From assembly GCF_023231945.1 (NCBI RefSeq), contig NZ_JAJLJH010000001.1, forward strand, positions 1,364,001 to 1,428,000: a stretch of 64,000 nucleotides of DNA, written 5' to 3'. Every line of letters starts with the position of its first letter. Within the stretch, counting starts at the first letter, position 1. The notes below the pieces were generated by a model, which was given only the letters and a program-made list of their open reading frames with translations, was not told where the DNA came from and did not search any database. A program made the translations under genes and the position numbers. Positions 1 to 9,504 of the stretch are shown here, piece by piece. This DNA is from Scleromatobacter humisilvae. Lineage in GTDB: Bacteria > Pseudomonadota > Gammaproteobacteria > Burkholderiales > Burkholderiaceae_C.

Positions 1-1
1 G

Positions 2-352
2 CCGGCCGCATTGAAGGCCTGGTTCGACCAGGTCATCCGCATTCGCCGCACGTTCAGCTTCGACCGGACCGAGACGACATGGCCGCTGTCGCCGCTGCTG
101 AGCGGCAAGAAGCTGGTACTGCTGACGGCTTCGGGGGAATTCGGCTTTGGCGTCGGCGGCATTCGAGAGGACCGGGAACACCTCGAGTCCCATGTTCGGA
201 CTTGTGCCCACTACATTGGCGTCGCCCGGACGGACCTTCATTGCGTTGCGATCGAGTTCCAGGAGTTCGGCGATCAGCGCCATCGGCATTCGATCTCCGA
301 TGCGCACGCGAAGATCGAGCGGCTGGCTCGTCATCTTGCCGTAGTGCAGTAA
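2..352 (+). CDS. NAD(P)H-dependent FMN oxidoreductase (azoreductase/quinone reductase type), 5' end cut by the window
   Basis: Only the C-terminal ~116 residues lie in the window. The frame is already open at base 2 (PAALKAWFDQVIR) and runs to TAA at 350-352. The PAALKAW(F)DQV segment followed by GKKLVLLTASGEFG and a GGIRE turn is typical of the flavodoxin-fold NAD(P)H dehydrogenase/FMN azoreductase family, where these segments help form the flavin site and dimer face. Such enzymes reduce quinones or azo bonds with two electrons in the cytoplasm. The N-terminal flavin-phosphate loop lies outside the window, so completeness cannot be judged. An MFS remnant follows downstream. Confidence 0.6.
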   Translation, partial: PAALKAWFDQVIRIRRTFSFDRTETTWPLSPLLSGKKLVLLTASGEFGFGVGGIREDREHLESHVRTCAHYIGVARTDLHCVAIEFQEFGDQRHRHSISDAHAKIERLARHLAVVQ

Positions 353-466
353 GTGCCACCGCATCCGCCGCGCGGGGCACTGCGCCGTAAGCGATTCGGC
401 ACGGCATCTTGATTCGAGAGACCTCGCCCGCGGCCGTTGTCCGACGCAATGCTGACCTCCGAGGCC

Positions 467-1067
467 GGGGCCTGGAGGCACATCCCGATCCAGATCGCCG
501 GCGCGGCGCCGGTGCTGTTCGCCGCCGCGGGAACCACCCTGGACTGGTCTCTTCCGACGCGCCGCGCCCAGCGTGTCGCTGCAGTGGTCGCTCCCGCGCC
601 GCCAGCCGCCGGTTTCAGCGGGCTACGCGTCGCTGATCCGGTCGCTCCGGGACATCCTGGCGTCGGAGCCCGCGCTGCGCGAACGGGCCGCCTGGCAAGG
701 ACTGTGCATGGCGGCGTTCGGCCTCTTCTGGACATCAATCGCGCTGCGGCTGTTTCAGCCGCCGTTCGGCCTGGGCCAACGGGGCATCGCAGTGTTCTCG
801 CTGGCCGGGGCAACCGGCGTCGTGGTCGCGCCGGTCGCGGGCTGGGCGGGCGACAAGGACTGGAGCCGGGCGACGACGCGACTCGAGCATGCCGCGGTAC
901 CGCTCGCGCTCGCACTCGCGTGGGTGGCCGGCAGTCCGGACGCCTTCTTTCCCTGGGCGCTTCCACAATCGATGCGCCTGCCGCTCATGGGCCTGTCGGC
1001 GGTGCTGCTGGATCTCGGCGTCATCGCGGACGTGAGATGCCGGCGGTTCCTGGACGAAAGAGTCTGA
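467..1067 (+). pseudogene. Decayed MFS transporter gene (frameshifted and 3'-truncated)
   Basis: Two reading frames together resemble the middle of a 12-TM major facilitator. Frame A (467-571) gives GAWRHIPIQIAGAAPVL...WSLPTRR. Frame B (573-1067) gives WSLPRRQPP, then LRERAAWQGLCMAAFGLFWTS, a glycine/valine-rich membrane helix (AGATGVVVAPVAGWAGD) and DLGVIADV. The short WSLP(x)RR piece occurs at the end of A and the start of B, as if a ~30-base duplication accompanied the frameshift. The protein stops shortly after the DLGV segment, where relatives continue for roughly another hundred residues. The N-terminal six helices are also missing. It is judged non-functional. Confidence 0.55.
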
Positions 1068-1199
1068 GACGTGACCGGCTGGTGGCCGACTCAGAATCGA
1101 CATCGACCGCGCCAGATCGGGTGCCCGGGACTCGACGTTCGGACCGCCGAGCAGTGGACGTCAAGTCTCGCCACCCAAAGCCGAATTTCAAACTCGTGC

Positions 1200-1928
1200 T
1201 CACAGCGGGGTCCGAGCGCCGCCGTCGATGTCCAGCACCATGCCGGTCGCGAAGGTATTGCCAACCAGCATTTCCACGCACTGGGCGATGTCGTCCGGCA
1301 CGCCGGTACGGCCCACGGGCAGGCTCCTGGCCGCGCCGGCGAACATGCCGGCCTTGGCTTCGGCGGGCATACCGTCATAGGCCGGGGTGTCCACAAGGCC
1401 CGGCGAAACCACGTTCACGCGCAGAGGCGCCAGTTCCTTGGCCAGGGTTTGCGCCATCTGGGTGATGCCGCCGTTCACGGCTGCCAGGCCGGCGGTGCCG
1501 TTCATCGCGACCCGCGAGGCCGCGCCGGTCATGAAGACCACCGAGCCATCCCTGCGCAGGATGGGCAAGGCCGCTTGCAGGCTTTGCCAGTAGCCGACCA
1601 GCTTGGTGTGCAGCGCGATGCGCACGGCTTCCACGGGCAGTTGGGCGAAGGGGCCCCAGGCAGCAGGGCCGGCGGCAGCCAGCACCAGGTGGTCCAGGCG
1701 GCCGATGCGTCGCATCAGCGCCTTGAGCGAGGCCGGATCGGTGAAGTCGGCTTCGATGCTCATGGCTTTGCCGTCGAGGGAGGAGACGGCGGCGTCGAGC
1801 TTGGCCGCATCACGCCCCGTGATGAAGACTTCAGCCCCAGCTTGTACGAGGCGGCTGGCGCTGGCCAGGCCCATGCCACTGCTGCCGCCGATGATCAGGA
1901 TGCGTTGGTTGGCGATCGACATTTTCAT
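1200..1928 (-). CDS. Short-chain dehydrogenase/reductase lacking the usual YxxxK motif
   Basis: A 242-residue protein of classical SDR length. The N-terminal Rossmann loop IGGSSGMG (about residues 13-20) binds the nucleotide. LAAAGPAAWG corresponds to the NNAG segment, and RVNVVSPGLVDTP is the conserved post-catalytic strand. The region that should hold Ser-x12-Tyr-x3-Lys reads ASRVAMNGTAGLAAVNGGI, with no tyrosine or lysine. A related SDR subgroup with AINGA/AVNGA in this place is known, so the enzyme may bind NAD(P) but work by another mechanism or be non-catalytic. It is divergent from a LysR regulator across a short intergenic region with an inverted repeat. A second in-frame ATG at codon 3 is possible. 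Confidence 0.75.
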   Translation of the reverse strand: MKMSIANQRILIIGGSSGMGLASASRLVQAGAEVFITGRDAAKLDAAVSSLDGKAMSIEADFTDPASLKALMRRIGRLDHLVLAAAGPAAWGPFAQLPVEAVRIALHTKLVGYWQSLQAALPILRRDGSVVFMTGAASRVAMNGTAGLAAVNGGITQMAQTLAKELAPLRVNVVSPGLVDTPAYDGMPAEAKAGMFAGAARSLPVGRTGVPDDIAQCVEMLVGNTFATGMVLDIDGGARTPL

Positions 1929-1975
1929 TGCTCCGAGGGGTTCACGACGATGAACGAACTCTAGGGAGCGGTTGT

Positions 1976-1994
1976 CAATCCGTAAAATGGATTG
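1976..1994. promoter_or_regulatory. Inverted repeat CAATCC-N7-GGATTG, probable LysR operator
   Basis: A perfect 6+6 bp inverted repeat with a 7-base A/T-rich spacer lies between the divergent SDR gene (start 1928) and the LysR gene (start about 2022). LysR regulators typically bind such dyads between themselves and their divergent target. That it serves this pair is an inference from its position. Confidence 0.5.
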
Positions 1995-2021
1995 TCGTTA
2001 TGTGAATCATCCAAACTGGTT

Positions 2022-2927
2022 ATGACGAACCTGCTGCCCCGCATGGACCTGAACCTGCTCGTCTCACTGGACGTGCTGCTCGCCGAGTGCCATGTCACCC
2101 GCGCCGCGTCGCGGCTTGGTCTGTCGCAGCCGGCCCTGTCGGCGCAACTGCGCCAGTTGCGCGATGCCTTTGGCGACCCGCTTCTGGTGCCCGGTCCCAG
2201 GGGCATGACACCCACCTCGCGCGCGCTGGCGCTGAAGGCTCCCTTGCGCGAACTGCTGGCCGGTTTTCATGGCTTGATCAGTGCGGGGCTGGCCTTCGAT
2301 CCGCTGACGGCGCAGCAAGTGTTCCGCATCGCGGCCACCGACTCCATCCACAGCAGCGTCACCACGCCACTGGCGGCGCGGCTGGCCATGCTCGCGCCGC
2401 AGTGCCAGCTGGCCATGCAGCGCGTCGACCTGCAGACCCTGCCCGAACAAATGGCCAGCGGCGAGATCGACCTGGCGTTGCTCACCGCACAACCCATGCC
2501 CGCCGCGCTGCACGCGCGCAAGCTCTACGACGAAGGCTTTCTGTGTGTGATGCGGCTAGGCCATCCCGCCGCTGCCAAGTCGATGGATCTGGATACGTTC
2601 TGCAGTCTTGCCCACATGCTGGTGTCGACCAGCGGCGGCGGATTCGTGGGCGCCGTGGACGGCGCACTTCAGGCGCTGAATCGCAGCCGGCGGGTGCAGA
2701 TCTCGGTCAACAGCTTTCTGTTGGTACCCCGGCTGATCGAGGGGACCGACTTGATCGCCACCGTGCCTGCGCGGCTGGCGCGCCACTGGGCCGGGCAGCT
2801 GGCGGTGGTTTCCGTGCCGCTGGAGGTGCCGGGATTCTCAGTCTCCATGGCGTGGCACGCGCGCGCGCACGCCGATCCGGCCCAGGTCTGGCTGCGCGAT
2901 ACGATGCGGAAAGCGGTGTGTCCTTAA
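2022..2927 (+). CDS. LysR-family transcriptional regulator
   Basis: About 301 residues. The N-terminal winged helix reads MDLNLLVSLDVLLAECHVT, RAASRLGLSQPALSAQLRQL and ends at LLVPGPRGMTPT, the LysR DNA-binding signature. A two-lobe substrate-binding domain follows (EIDLALLTAQ, FLCVMRLGHP, FLLVPRLIEGTDLIATVPARLA). A TTG start at 1992 would fall inside the inverted repeat, so the ATG at 2022 is preferred; an ATG at 2043 (MDLNLL) is also possible. It is divergent from the SDR gene at 1200-1928, which is its likely target. The effector is unknown. Confidence 0.85.
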   Translation: MTNLLPRMDLNLLVSLDVLLAECHVTRAASRLGLSQPALSAQLRQLRDAFGDPLLVPGPRGMTPTSRALALKAPLRELLAGFHGLISAGLAFDPLTAQQVFRIAATDSIHSSVTTPLAARLAMLAPQCQLAMQRVDLQTLPEQMASGEIDLALLTAQPMPAALHARKLYDEGFLCVMRLGHPAAAKSMDLDTFCSLAHMLVSTSGGGFVGAVDGALQALNRSRRVQISVNSFLLVPRLIEGTDLIATVPARLARHWAGQLAVVSVPLEVPGFSVSMAWHARAHADPAQVWLRDTMRKAVCP

Positions 2928-3129
2928 CACGGGCTTCGTGAGGACGATTGGCGCCAACGCGAGCGCCGCGCGGAAGGTTCGCAGCGTGATGCGCGGGCCT
3001 CGTTGCGATGCGACCCGTTGGCGCCACCCGCTTTGGGCCGCAGCATCTGCGCTTGGAGGGCATCGTCGTACACCGTGAACATCACGACGGCGCCGACCGA
3101 TCGACCGTCGCCCTCAGCCGAGAAAGGAC

Positions 3130-3201
3130 GATCCCGACGGAGCCCGTGAAGTCGGCAGCGGCCTTTGCCGACGGCGCTCGGGCATCGCGAGCGATCTTCA
3201 T
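3130..3201 (-). pseudogene. Remnant of a small cupin gene (start region only)
   Basis: On the minus strand an ATG at 3201 begins MKIARDARAPSAKAAADFTG. This resembles the N-terminus of the one-domain cupins annotated as (R)-mandelonitrile lyase-like proteins, which start MKI-R-GS-PS-KGPA--FTG. After SVGIV the similarity stops and no cupin His motifs follow, so only the first ~25 codons survive. The rest of the 2928-3486 stretch shows no convincing gene on either strand. The assignment rests on this short match. Confidence 0.3.
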
Positions 3202-3486
3202 GACTGACCTTGCGTGGACGCGACGCAGGATGCTGAAGAAGGCGCGTCGTCGCGTCCGGGGTTCTGCGCCCGCTCACTGAACCGGAGCGGCGTGGCAGCG
3301 GGATCTCGGGACGTGCACGCGTGATTCTTCGCGCAAGCCTGGCAGCCTCCTCGATCAATGGCGCAATTTCCTGATCCGGCCCCGAATCCTCTCGTCGCCT
3401 CCTGCCTCGACCTGCACATATGGGCCGCCGTCGAAAGGGTCCGATCCGCGCCCGGTGAACCGCGGATGAACGGGCGGCACCGATGC

Positions 3487-4884
3487 TCAGAAGCGGAACA
3501 ACCCACCCACCTGGACGCCGTTGATGCGCTGACCCGTCAGGTTGGTCCCGGAGAAGTTCTTGGTCAGCGCGGCCGAACCGGCCAGGCTGAACGCGGCGGT
3601 CGAGTTGTTGTCGATCGAATCGATCAGCGAATAAAGCGTCAGGTTGGAGAAGACCTGCCAGTAGGCGCCTACCGACCAGCCGGAGGCGTCGCCGCTCGAC
3701 GCCTGGTTGTCCTTGATCTTGCCGTACAGGCCGCCCAGGCGGAGCGTCGGCGTGAGTCGGTAGTCCGCCGAGACCTGGTAGACGTCATAGGCGGTGCTGA
3801 CCGTCGCGTTGGTGCCGCTCACGACCGTGGGCAGGTTGCCGACTTCGTTGCCGCCCGTGTTGTTCAGCGCGCCGCCGCCGTTGTTCGATCGGACGTAGGT
3901 CGCGTAGATCGTGCCTTGGCCGTAGTCGTAGTTCACGTAGGCGTTGTGATAGAAGACGTCGTTGCCGTGCGCGGAGCCGCTGGGCGCGTGGGCCACCAGT
4001 CCCTGGTAGCCGACGTGGGCCGGGCCGCCGATGTAGTCCACGCGCAGCTGGTACACGCCCTGGTTGTACGCGCTCTTGCCCTGGTTGCCGCCGCCTCCCA
4101 GCGCGTAGTGCGCCGCCATCTGCACGCCGCCGATGCGCGGCGAGATGTAGGCGATGTCCCCGTCGTACCGGGACGGCACGCCGAACGAGTTCACCACCGA
4201 GCCCAGCGTGCGCTCGGTGTAGTCGACGTAGTTGCCGCCGAGGAAGGGCTCGCTGTTCTGGCGGCCGACGCGCACCTCGCCATAGGGCGTCGTCACGCCG
4301 GCCCAGGCCTGGCGGTCGAACAGGCGGCCGCTGGTGGTCAGGCCCGTCGTGGCGGCGTTCGGCTGATCGGCTTGCGTGCCATTGGTGGCGTTCAGGCCCG
4401 TCTCCAGCGTGAAGCCGCCGCCGTAGCCGGATCCGAAGTCCTTCGAGCCCGTGAAGCCGAGCCGGCTGCGCATGATGGCGCCGTCCTGCAGCGAGTTGAT
4501 CTTGACGCCCCCGCTGCTGCTCATGTGGTTGAGGTATTCGTCGATCGAGCCATAGACCATGAAGCTGCCGCCGTTGGTCCTGAGCTGCAGAAGGCGCGGC
4601 ACGGGCACGAGCTGCGAGGCCGTGCCGATATCGGTCACCGCAGGAATGGCGGGCGGTGGGTTGACGACCAGCGCAGGAGCCGCAGCGGCCGGCGCGGCTG
4701 CCGCCTTCTGCGCGTCCGCGGCGCGTTGCGCCTGCAGGTCGGCGACCTGGGCTTGCAGCTTCTGCAGCGCGGCCTGCAGATCGCTCAGCTGGTCGGCGCG
4801 CGCGGCGCCCGATGCAAGGATCAATGCGCTCGACGCGAGCGCGGCTGCGACGGCGTTCATGCGAAACAGGGATGGGCGGTTCAT
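3487..4884 (-). CDS. Outer-membrane porin with N-terminal coiled coil
   Basis: A 465-residue protein. A signal peptide covers about residues 1-30 (ALILASGAARA cleavage region). A heptad-like segment (DLQAALQKLQAQVADLQAQ) then predicts a short trimeric coiled coil, followed by an Ala/Pro-rich linker. The remainder has alternating aromatic strands and ends GGLFRF, with the C-terminal phenylalanine used for outer-membrane barrel insertion. This is the betaproteobacterial general porin architecture. It sits downstream of galA on the same strand with 190 bases between, so it may be the outer-membrane entry for gallate or gallate esters. That role is inferred from context only. Confidence 0.85.
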   Translation of the reverse strand: MNRPSLFRMNAVAAALASSALILASGAARADQLSDLQAALQKLQAQVADLQAQRAADAQKAAAAPAAAAPALVVNPPPAIPAVTDIGTASQLVPVPRLLQLRTNGGSFMVYGSIDEYLNHMSSSGGVKINSLQDGAIMRSRLGFTGSKDFGSGYGGGFTLETGLNATNGTQADQPNAATTGLTTSGRLFDRQAWAGVTTPYGEVRVGRQNSEPFLGGNYVDYTERTLGSVVNSFGVPSRYDGDIAYISPRIGGVQMAAHYALGGGGNQGKSAYNQGVYQLRVDYIGGPAHVGYQGLVAHAPSGSAHGNDVFYHNAYVNYDYGQGTIYATYVRSNNGGGALNNTGGNEVGNLPTVVSGTNATVSTAYDVYQVSADYRLTPTLRLGGLYGKIKDNQASSGDASGWSVGAYWQVFSNLTLYSLIDSIDNNSTAAFSLAGSAALTKNFSGTNLTGQRINGVQVGGLFRF

Positions 4885-5073
4885 CTGAGGTCTCCTCGGT
4901 GTGGTCTGGTGGTGTTGATCCGGATGCAGCCAAAGTCGCGGGGCGCACGACGTGATCAGTCATCGGCGCGGCTGATTGAAAAAATGGACGCGAGTGTTCT
5001 CCCGGGGCACCGAGGTGCTCCGTTTCTTCGGTCGGGGGTGGTCGACGTCAGCAGCGCAGGGCTGCTTCAGGCA

Positions 5074-6360
5074 TCAACGGTGTGGCGGTTTCCGGGCCGA
5101 GGGGTCGCTTCCGGACACCGAATACACGGCAGTCGGCGCGTTCCGTGTCTGCAGGAACTCTTGCATGCTCTGGCCCCTCATCGCGGCGTACACGTGGAGA
5201 TTCGACAAGCCGCTCACCGCCGCGAGCTTCTCGAGCAGGAAGAAGATGACGCCGTAGTGCATCAGCGCTTGCCAATCGCGGCGTGCCAGGAGGTCGCGCT
5301 CGACGTCGCTGAGGCCCGCGGTGCGCATCGCCCCGGCCTCGTCCGCCCGGAACGCCTCGCGCGCTTGCGGGTCGATCAGCGAGTGGAGGAACTTGTTGAT
5401 GCGGTAAGCCTTGACGCTGCGTTCCAGCGTGAACGGATAGGTGCCCTCGAGCGCGTCCAGGCCCAGCGTTTCGCGCGCCATGTGCTCGCGGTGCCGGCGC
5501 ACCTCGGACTCGTGCGCCGGCGTCGCGTGGTTCTCGAAGACGAGCGTGGCGATTCCGGTCATCGACGGCAGGTAATACGCCTGGTGCCGCGGCGTCACGT
5601 TGGCCGACAGCGCGCCGCGCATGACCAGCCACATGATGACCTCGGCGCTCTCGTAGCCGCCCAGCGTCGCGAGCTCGGCCACCGTCATCTCCGTCAGGCG
5701 CACCGGATCGTTGACGATCAGGTCGAGGAACTTCGCATCCCACCCGGTGTTGTTGAAGCCCGAGCGTTCGCCGTGCACCTGGTGCGACAGGCCGCCGGTG
5801 GCGATGATGGCCACGCGCAGGTCCTGCGGAAAGCTCTCGATCGCGCGCCGCAGGGCCTGGCCAAGCTTCCAGCAGCGGCGCGCGTTGGGACCCGGCGACT
5901 GCAGCACGCCCACCTGCAGCGGCACGATGGGGAACGGCCAGCCGCCGGCGTGGTCGCACAGCACCGACAGCGGCGAGAAGCAGCCGTGGTCGAGCGGGCG
6001 ATCCTGGAAGAACGAGAGATCGAACTCGTCGGCGGTGAGGGACGCGCCGATGTGCGCCGCGAAGGCCGGATGGCCCTGGATGCCCGGCAGGTCGCGCGGT
6101 CCGCCGCCCTCGTCGGCCACCTCGAAGCGCTCGCCCACGCCGAGTGCGAACGCAGCGTAGTGGTCGAAGAAGAACGAGGTGACGTGGTCGTTGTAGACGA
6201 CGATCGCGACGTCCGGCCTCTGCTCTTTCAGCCAGGCCTTGACCGGCGCGAAGGCCGCGACGATCGGGCCCCAGACGGGGTCGTCGCCGGCCGCCTTGTC
6301 GTGGGCGAATCCGATGGTGGGCGTATGCGAGCAGGCGACGCCGCCGATGATGCGAGCCAT
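5074..6360 (-). CDS. galA: Gallate dioxygenase
   Basis: A 428-residue extradiol ring-cleavage enzyme that opens gallate (3,4,5-trihydroxybenzoate) to 4-oxalomesaconate using Fe(II) and O2. The N-terminal ~280 residues are a LigB-type catalytic domain (MARIIGGVACSHTPTIGFAHD, with His in the SHTP motif; NDHVTSFFFDHY; ATGGLSHQVHGER). The C-terminal ~120 residues (TYPFTLERSVKAYRINKFLH... MHYGVIFFLLEKL) match the small LigA-like subunit fused in GalA/DesB. The length fits a fused gallate dioxygenase and not the two-subunit protocatechuate 4,5-dioxygenase. It is the last catabolic gene of the minus-strand gal operon, 13 bases after the MFS gene. Confidence 0.92.
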   Translation of the reverse strand: MARIIGGVACSHTPTIGFAHDKAAGDDPVWGPIVAAFAPVKAWLKEQRPDVAIVVYNDHVTSFFFDHYAAFALGVGERFEVADEGGGPRDLPGIQGHPAFAAHIGASLTADEFDLSFFQDRPLDHGCFSPLSVLCDHAGGWPFPIVPLQVGVLQSPGPNARRCWKLGQALRRAIESFPQDLRVAIIATGGLSHQVHGERSGFNNTGWDAKFLDLIVNDPVRLTEMTVAELATLGGYESAEVIMWLVMRGALSANVTPRHQAYYLPSMTGIATLVFENHATPAHESEVRRHREHMARETLGLDALEGTYPFTLERSVKAYRINKFLHSLIDPQAREAFRADEAGAMRTAGLSDVERDLLARRDWQALMHYGVIFFLLEKLAAVSGLSNLHVYAAMRGQSMQEFLQTRNAPTAVYSVSGSDPSARKPPHR

Positions 6361-6373
6361 GGTGTGTCTCCGT

Positions 6374-7738
6374 TCAGATGCGGGCGAGGCGAGACTCGCC
6401 GCGGGCGCCGGTTGCGTCGGACACGTCGTCGGCCACCCGGGCCTTGAGCACGGACAGGCCGGCCAGCAGCGCCGGGATCGCCAGCATCGCGATGATGGCG
6501 CCGAATCCCCAGCCCGCGGCCAGGAACACGCCGCCGATGCTGGAGCCCAGGATGCTGCCGAAGCGACCCATGCCCAGCATCCAGCTGACGCCCGTCGCGC
6601 GCGCGAGGGTCGGATAGCAGTTCGGCGCGAACGCGTTCAGGCCGGTCTGCGCGCCGCTCATGAAGAAGCCCGCGGCCGCGACGAGCAGGCCGAGCGAGCT
6701 CGACAGCGGGCCCGCGCTGGACAGCGCCAGGATGCAGGCGGCACCCACGGCGTAGGACACGCCGATGACGCGGGTCGGCGACACATGATCCATCGCCCAG
6801 CCGACCAGGATCGCCCCCAGCGTCCCGCCGATCTGGAACATCGCCGTGATGCTGGCGGCCTTTGCGATGGGCAGGCCCGCGTCCTTGATCAGCGTCGGCA
6901 GCCAGCCGGTGAGCAGGTAGATCACCAGCAGGCCCATGAAGTAGGTCGTCCACAGCGCGACGGTCATGCCGCCGTAGCCGCGCGAGAACAGCACGCGCGT
7001 CGGCGCCTTGGCCTGCAGGGCCGGCTCCGGCGCCACGAACTCGGTGCCCGGCTCGAAGTGGGTGCGGCAGACGCGTCCCAGCACGGCGCCGATGCGCTCC
7101 GCCGCGTGGCGACGCACGACCATGAAGCGCGCCGACTCGGGCAGCAGCACCACCAGCAGCGGCACCAGCAGCAGCGGCAGCGCGCCGCCGGCCTGCAGCA
7201 CCGCACGCCAGCCGAACTGCGGGATCAGCCACGCCGCGGCGAATCCGACGACGCCCGAACCGAGGTTGAAGCCGGTGAACATGATCGCGATCAGCAGCGA
7301 GCGCGAGCGCTGCGGCACGTACTCCGACAGCAGCGTCGTCGAGTTGGGCATGGCCGCGCCCAGCCCGAGTCCCGTGAGAAGGCGCAGGCTGGCCATCCCG
7401 GTGAGGTCGGCGGTCAACGAGGTCAGCGCCGTGAAGATGCCGAACAGCAGCACGGAGATGGTAAGCACCGTCTTGCGGCCGATGCGATCGGAGGCCGGGC
7501 CGGCGATCAGCGCGCCCAGCACCAGGCCGACCGGCGCGGCGCTCATCACCAGGCCGAATGCGGCGCGCGAGGCATGCCACTCCTGCAGGATGGAGGGCGC
7601 CAGGAAGCCCATGATGGCGACGTCCATGCCGTCGGCCGCCACCACCAGGAAACACAGGGCCAGCAACAGCCACTGCATCGCGCCCATCGGGCGATCGTCG
7701 ATGAACGTCTTCACGTCCACGCGTGCGGAATGTCTCAT
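6374..7738 (-). CDS. galT: MFS transporter of the aromatic acid:H+ symporter family, probable gallate importer
   Basis: 454 residues with twelve predicted membrane helices. The aromatic-acid symporter signature DGMDVAIMGFLAPSI appears in TM1. The loop 2-3 motif is GPASDRIGRKTVL, and LTGLGLGAAMPNS and PESARFMVV are typical of PcaK/GalT/MhpT-like carriers. The Asp of the TM1 motif (about residue 39) is the expected proton-coupling residue. It lies within the gallate operon between galC and galA, so gallate or a close hydroxybenzoate is the likely substrate. Confidence 0.85.
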   Translation of the reverse strand: MRHSARVDVKTFIDDRPMGAMQWLLLALCFLVVAADGMDVAIMGFLAPSILQEWHASRAAFGLVMSAAPVGLVLGALIAGPASDRIGRKTVLTISVLLFGIFTALTSLTADLTGMASLRLLTGLGLGAAMPNSTTLLSEYVPQRSRSLLIAIMFTGFNLGSGVVGFAAAWLIPQFGWRAVLQAGGALPLLLVPLLVVLLPESARFMVVRRHAAERIGAVLGRVCRTHFEPGTEFVAPEPALQAKAPTRVLFSRGYGGMTVALWTTYFMGLLVIYLLTGWLPTLIKDAGLPIAKAASITAMFQIGGTLGAILVGWAMDHVSPTRVIGVSYAVGAACILALSSAGPLSSSLGLLVAAAGFFMSGAQTGLNAFAPNCYPTLARATGVSWMLGMGRFGSILGSSIGGVFLAAGWGFGAIIAMLAIPALLAGLSVLKARVADDVSDATGARGESRLARI

Positions 7739-7783
7739 GAGTCTTGTCTCCAGTTCGTCGTGTCGCGGAGGCCGCCGTCGATC

Positions 7784-8467
7784 TCAGTCGACGTAGCGCA
7801 GCCCCGCCGCGGCCAGCTTGCCGCGCATGTCGTAGATGTCCAGTCCCAGCTCGCCGGCGGCGAGGCGGGCGCGCCTGTTCTTTTCGTTCGCTTCGCGGGC
7901 CGCCGCGAGGTCGGCTACTTCGGCGGCGGATGCGGCCGGCACGATGACCACGCCGTCGTCGTCGGCCACCACGACGTCGCCCGGGTGCACCAGCGCGCCC
8001 GCGCACACGACGGGCACGTTGACCGAGCCCAGCGTGGCCTTGACCGTGCCGCGCGCGTTCCGGGCGCGCGCGAAGACGGGGAAGCGCATCTCGCGCAGTT
8101 CCTGCACGTCGCGCACGCCGCCGTCGATCACCAGGCCCGCGCAGCCGCGCGCGCGGAACGACGTCGCCAGCAGGTCGCCGAAGAAGCCGTCGACATTGGC
8201 CGTGGTGCACGCGGCGATCACCACGTCGCCCGGCTGGAGCAGTTCGGCGGCCACGTGCATCATCCAGTTGTCGCCGGGCTGCAGCAGCACCGTGACCGCC
8301 GGACCGCAGGCGCGCGCGCCTTCGTAGATCGGCGCGAGCACCGGCTGCGCAAGGCCCGCGCGGCCCATGGCCTCGTGCACGGTGGCGACGCCGAATGCAC
8401 GCAGGCGCGCAACGGCCTCGGCGGGCGCGCGCTCGATGTTTCTCTTGACGATGCCCAGCGTGTTCAT
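7784..8467 (-). CDS. galC: 4-carboxy-4-hydroxy-2-oxoadipate aldolase (HMG/CHA aldolase)
   Basis: 227 residues of the RraA-like class II aldolase family. It splits 4-carboxy-4-hydroxy-2-oxoadipate to pyruvate and oxaloacetate, the last step of gallate breakdown. Visible family motifs include the GDN segment [24 protein letters not shown], and the metal/substrate site [11 protein letters not shown] followed by [21 protein letters not shown] is near the C-terminus. The ATG at 8467 overlaps the ligJ stop in ATGA, indicating translational coupling. The long upstream extension of this frame is antisense-type noise. Confidence 0.9.
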   Translation of the reverse strand: MNTLGIVKRNIERAPAEAVARLRAFGVATVHEAMGRAGLAQPVLAPIYEGARACGPAVTVLLQPGDNWMMHVAAELLQPGDVVIAACTTANVDGFFGDLLATSFRARGCAGLVIDGGVRDVQELREMRFPVFARARNARGTVKATLGSVNVPVVCAGALVHPGDVVVADDDGVVIVPAASAAEVADLAAAREANEKNRRARLAAGELGLDIYDMRGKLAAAGLRYVD

Positions 8468-9504
8468 CGCGCGGCTCCCTGTTGGCGAGCGTCGAGGGCC
8501 GCGGCCAGGCGCGGATAGACGCGACGCGCGTTGAGTTCGAAGATCTGCCGGCGCTCGGTGTCGCTCAGCGTCGGCGCCGCCTCGATGAAGCGGCGCGTGT
8601 CGTCGTAGGCGTGACCCGTCTGCGGGTCGATGCCGCGCACGGCGCCGATCATCTCGGAGGCGAACAGCACGTTCTTCGCGGGGATGACCTTGGTGAGCAG
8701 GTCGATGCCGGGCTGGTGGTAGACGCAGGTGTCGAAGAAGATGTTCTCCAGCAGGTGCTCCTCGAGCAGCGGCTTCTTCATCTCCTGCGCGAGGCCGCGG
8801 AAGCGTCCCCAGTGGTAAGGCACCGCGCCGCCGCCGTGCGGGATCACGAAGCGCAGCGTGGGGAAGTCCTTGAACAGGTCGGAGGTCAGGCACTGCATGA
8901 AGGCGGTGGTGTCCGCGTTCAGGTAATGCGCGCCGGTCGTGTGGAAGCACGCATTGCAGCTGGTGCTCACGTGGATCATCGCGGGGATGTCCAGCTCGGC
9001 CATGCGTTCGTAGATCGGGTACCAGTGGCGGTCGGACAGCGGCGGCGACGTCCAGTGCCCGCCTGACGGATCGGGGTTGAGGTTGAGCGCCACGAAGCCC
9101 AGTTCGTTCACGCAGCGGTCGAGTTCGGGCAGGCAGGTGCGCGGGTCGGCGCCGGGCGACTGCGGCAGCATCGCGGCGCCGATGAAGTTGTCCGGGTAGA
9201 GGCCGGCGACGCGAGCGCACAGGTCGTTGCACAGGCGCGCCCAGGTGACGCTCGTCTCGACGTTGCCGATGTGGTGCGCCATGAAGCTGGCGCGCGGCGA
9301 GAACACCGTCAGGTCGATGCCGCGCTCGCGCATCTTCGCGAGTTGGTTCGCCTCGATCGATTCGCGCAGTTCTTCGTCGCTGATCTTCAGCGCGTCGGGC
9401 GAGGGGGTCAGCGCGGCGTCGGCGAGGCCGGCGACCTGCTGGTTGCGCCACGCCTCCAGCGCCCTGGGCGCCGTGGTGTAGTGGCCGTGGATGTCGATGA
9501 TCAT
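8464..9504 (-). CDS. ligJ: 4-oxalomesaconate hydratase, LigJ-type amidohydrolase
   Basis: 346 residues. The start [20 protein letters not shown] carries the HxH metal motif (HGH) of the amidohydrolase superfamily. Further metal and active-site segments are [24 protein letters not shown] and [11 protein letters not shown]. It resembles LigJ, the zinc hydratase that adds water to 4-oxalomesaconate to give 4-carboxy-4-hydroxy-2-oxoadipate. In Pseudomonas putida this step is carried out by GalB from a different (PIG-L-like) family, so the pathway here combines gal and lig enzymes. The gene overlaps galD (stop) and galC (start) by 4 bases each. Confidence 0.88.
   Translation of the reverse strand: MIIDIHGHYTTAPRALEAWRNQQVAGLADAALTPSPDALKISDEELRESIEANQLAKMRERGIDLTVFSPRASFMAHHIGNVETSVTWARLCNDLCARVAGLYPDNFIGAAMLPQSPGADPRTCLPELDRCVNELGFVALNLNPDPSGGHWTSPPLSDRHWYPIYERMAELDIPAMIHVSTSCNACFHTTGAHYLNADTTAFMQCLTSDLFKDFPTLRFVIPHGGGAVPYHWGRFRGLAQEMKKPLLEEHLLENIFFDTCVYHQPGIDLLTKVIPAKNVLFASEMIGAVRGIDPQTGHAYDDTRRFIEAAPTLSDTERRQIFELNARRVYPRLAAALDARQQGAAR

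Noticed and set aside
3358..6447. A 1,029-codon plus-strand frame opposite the porin and galA
   Set aside because: It is antisense to two clear genes, low in complexity, has no motifs and no ribosome site; a coding shadow.
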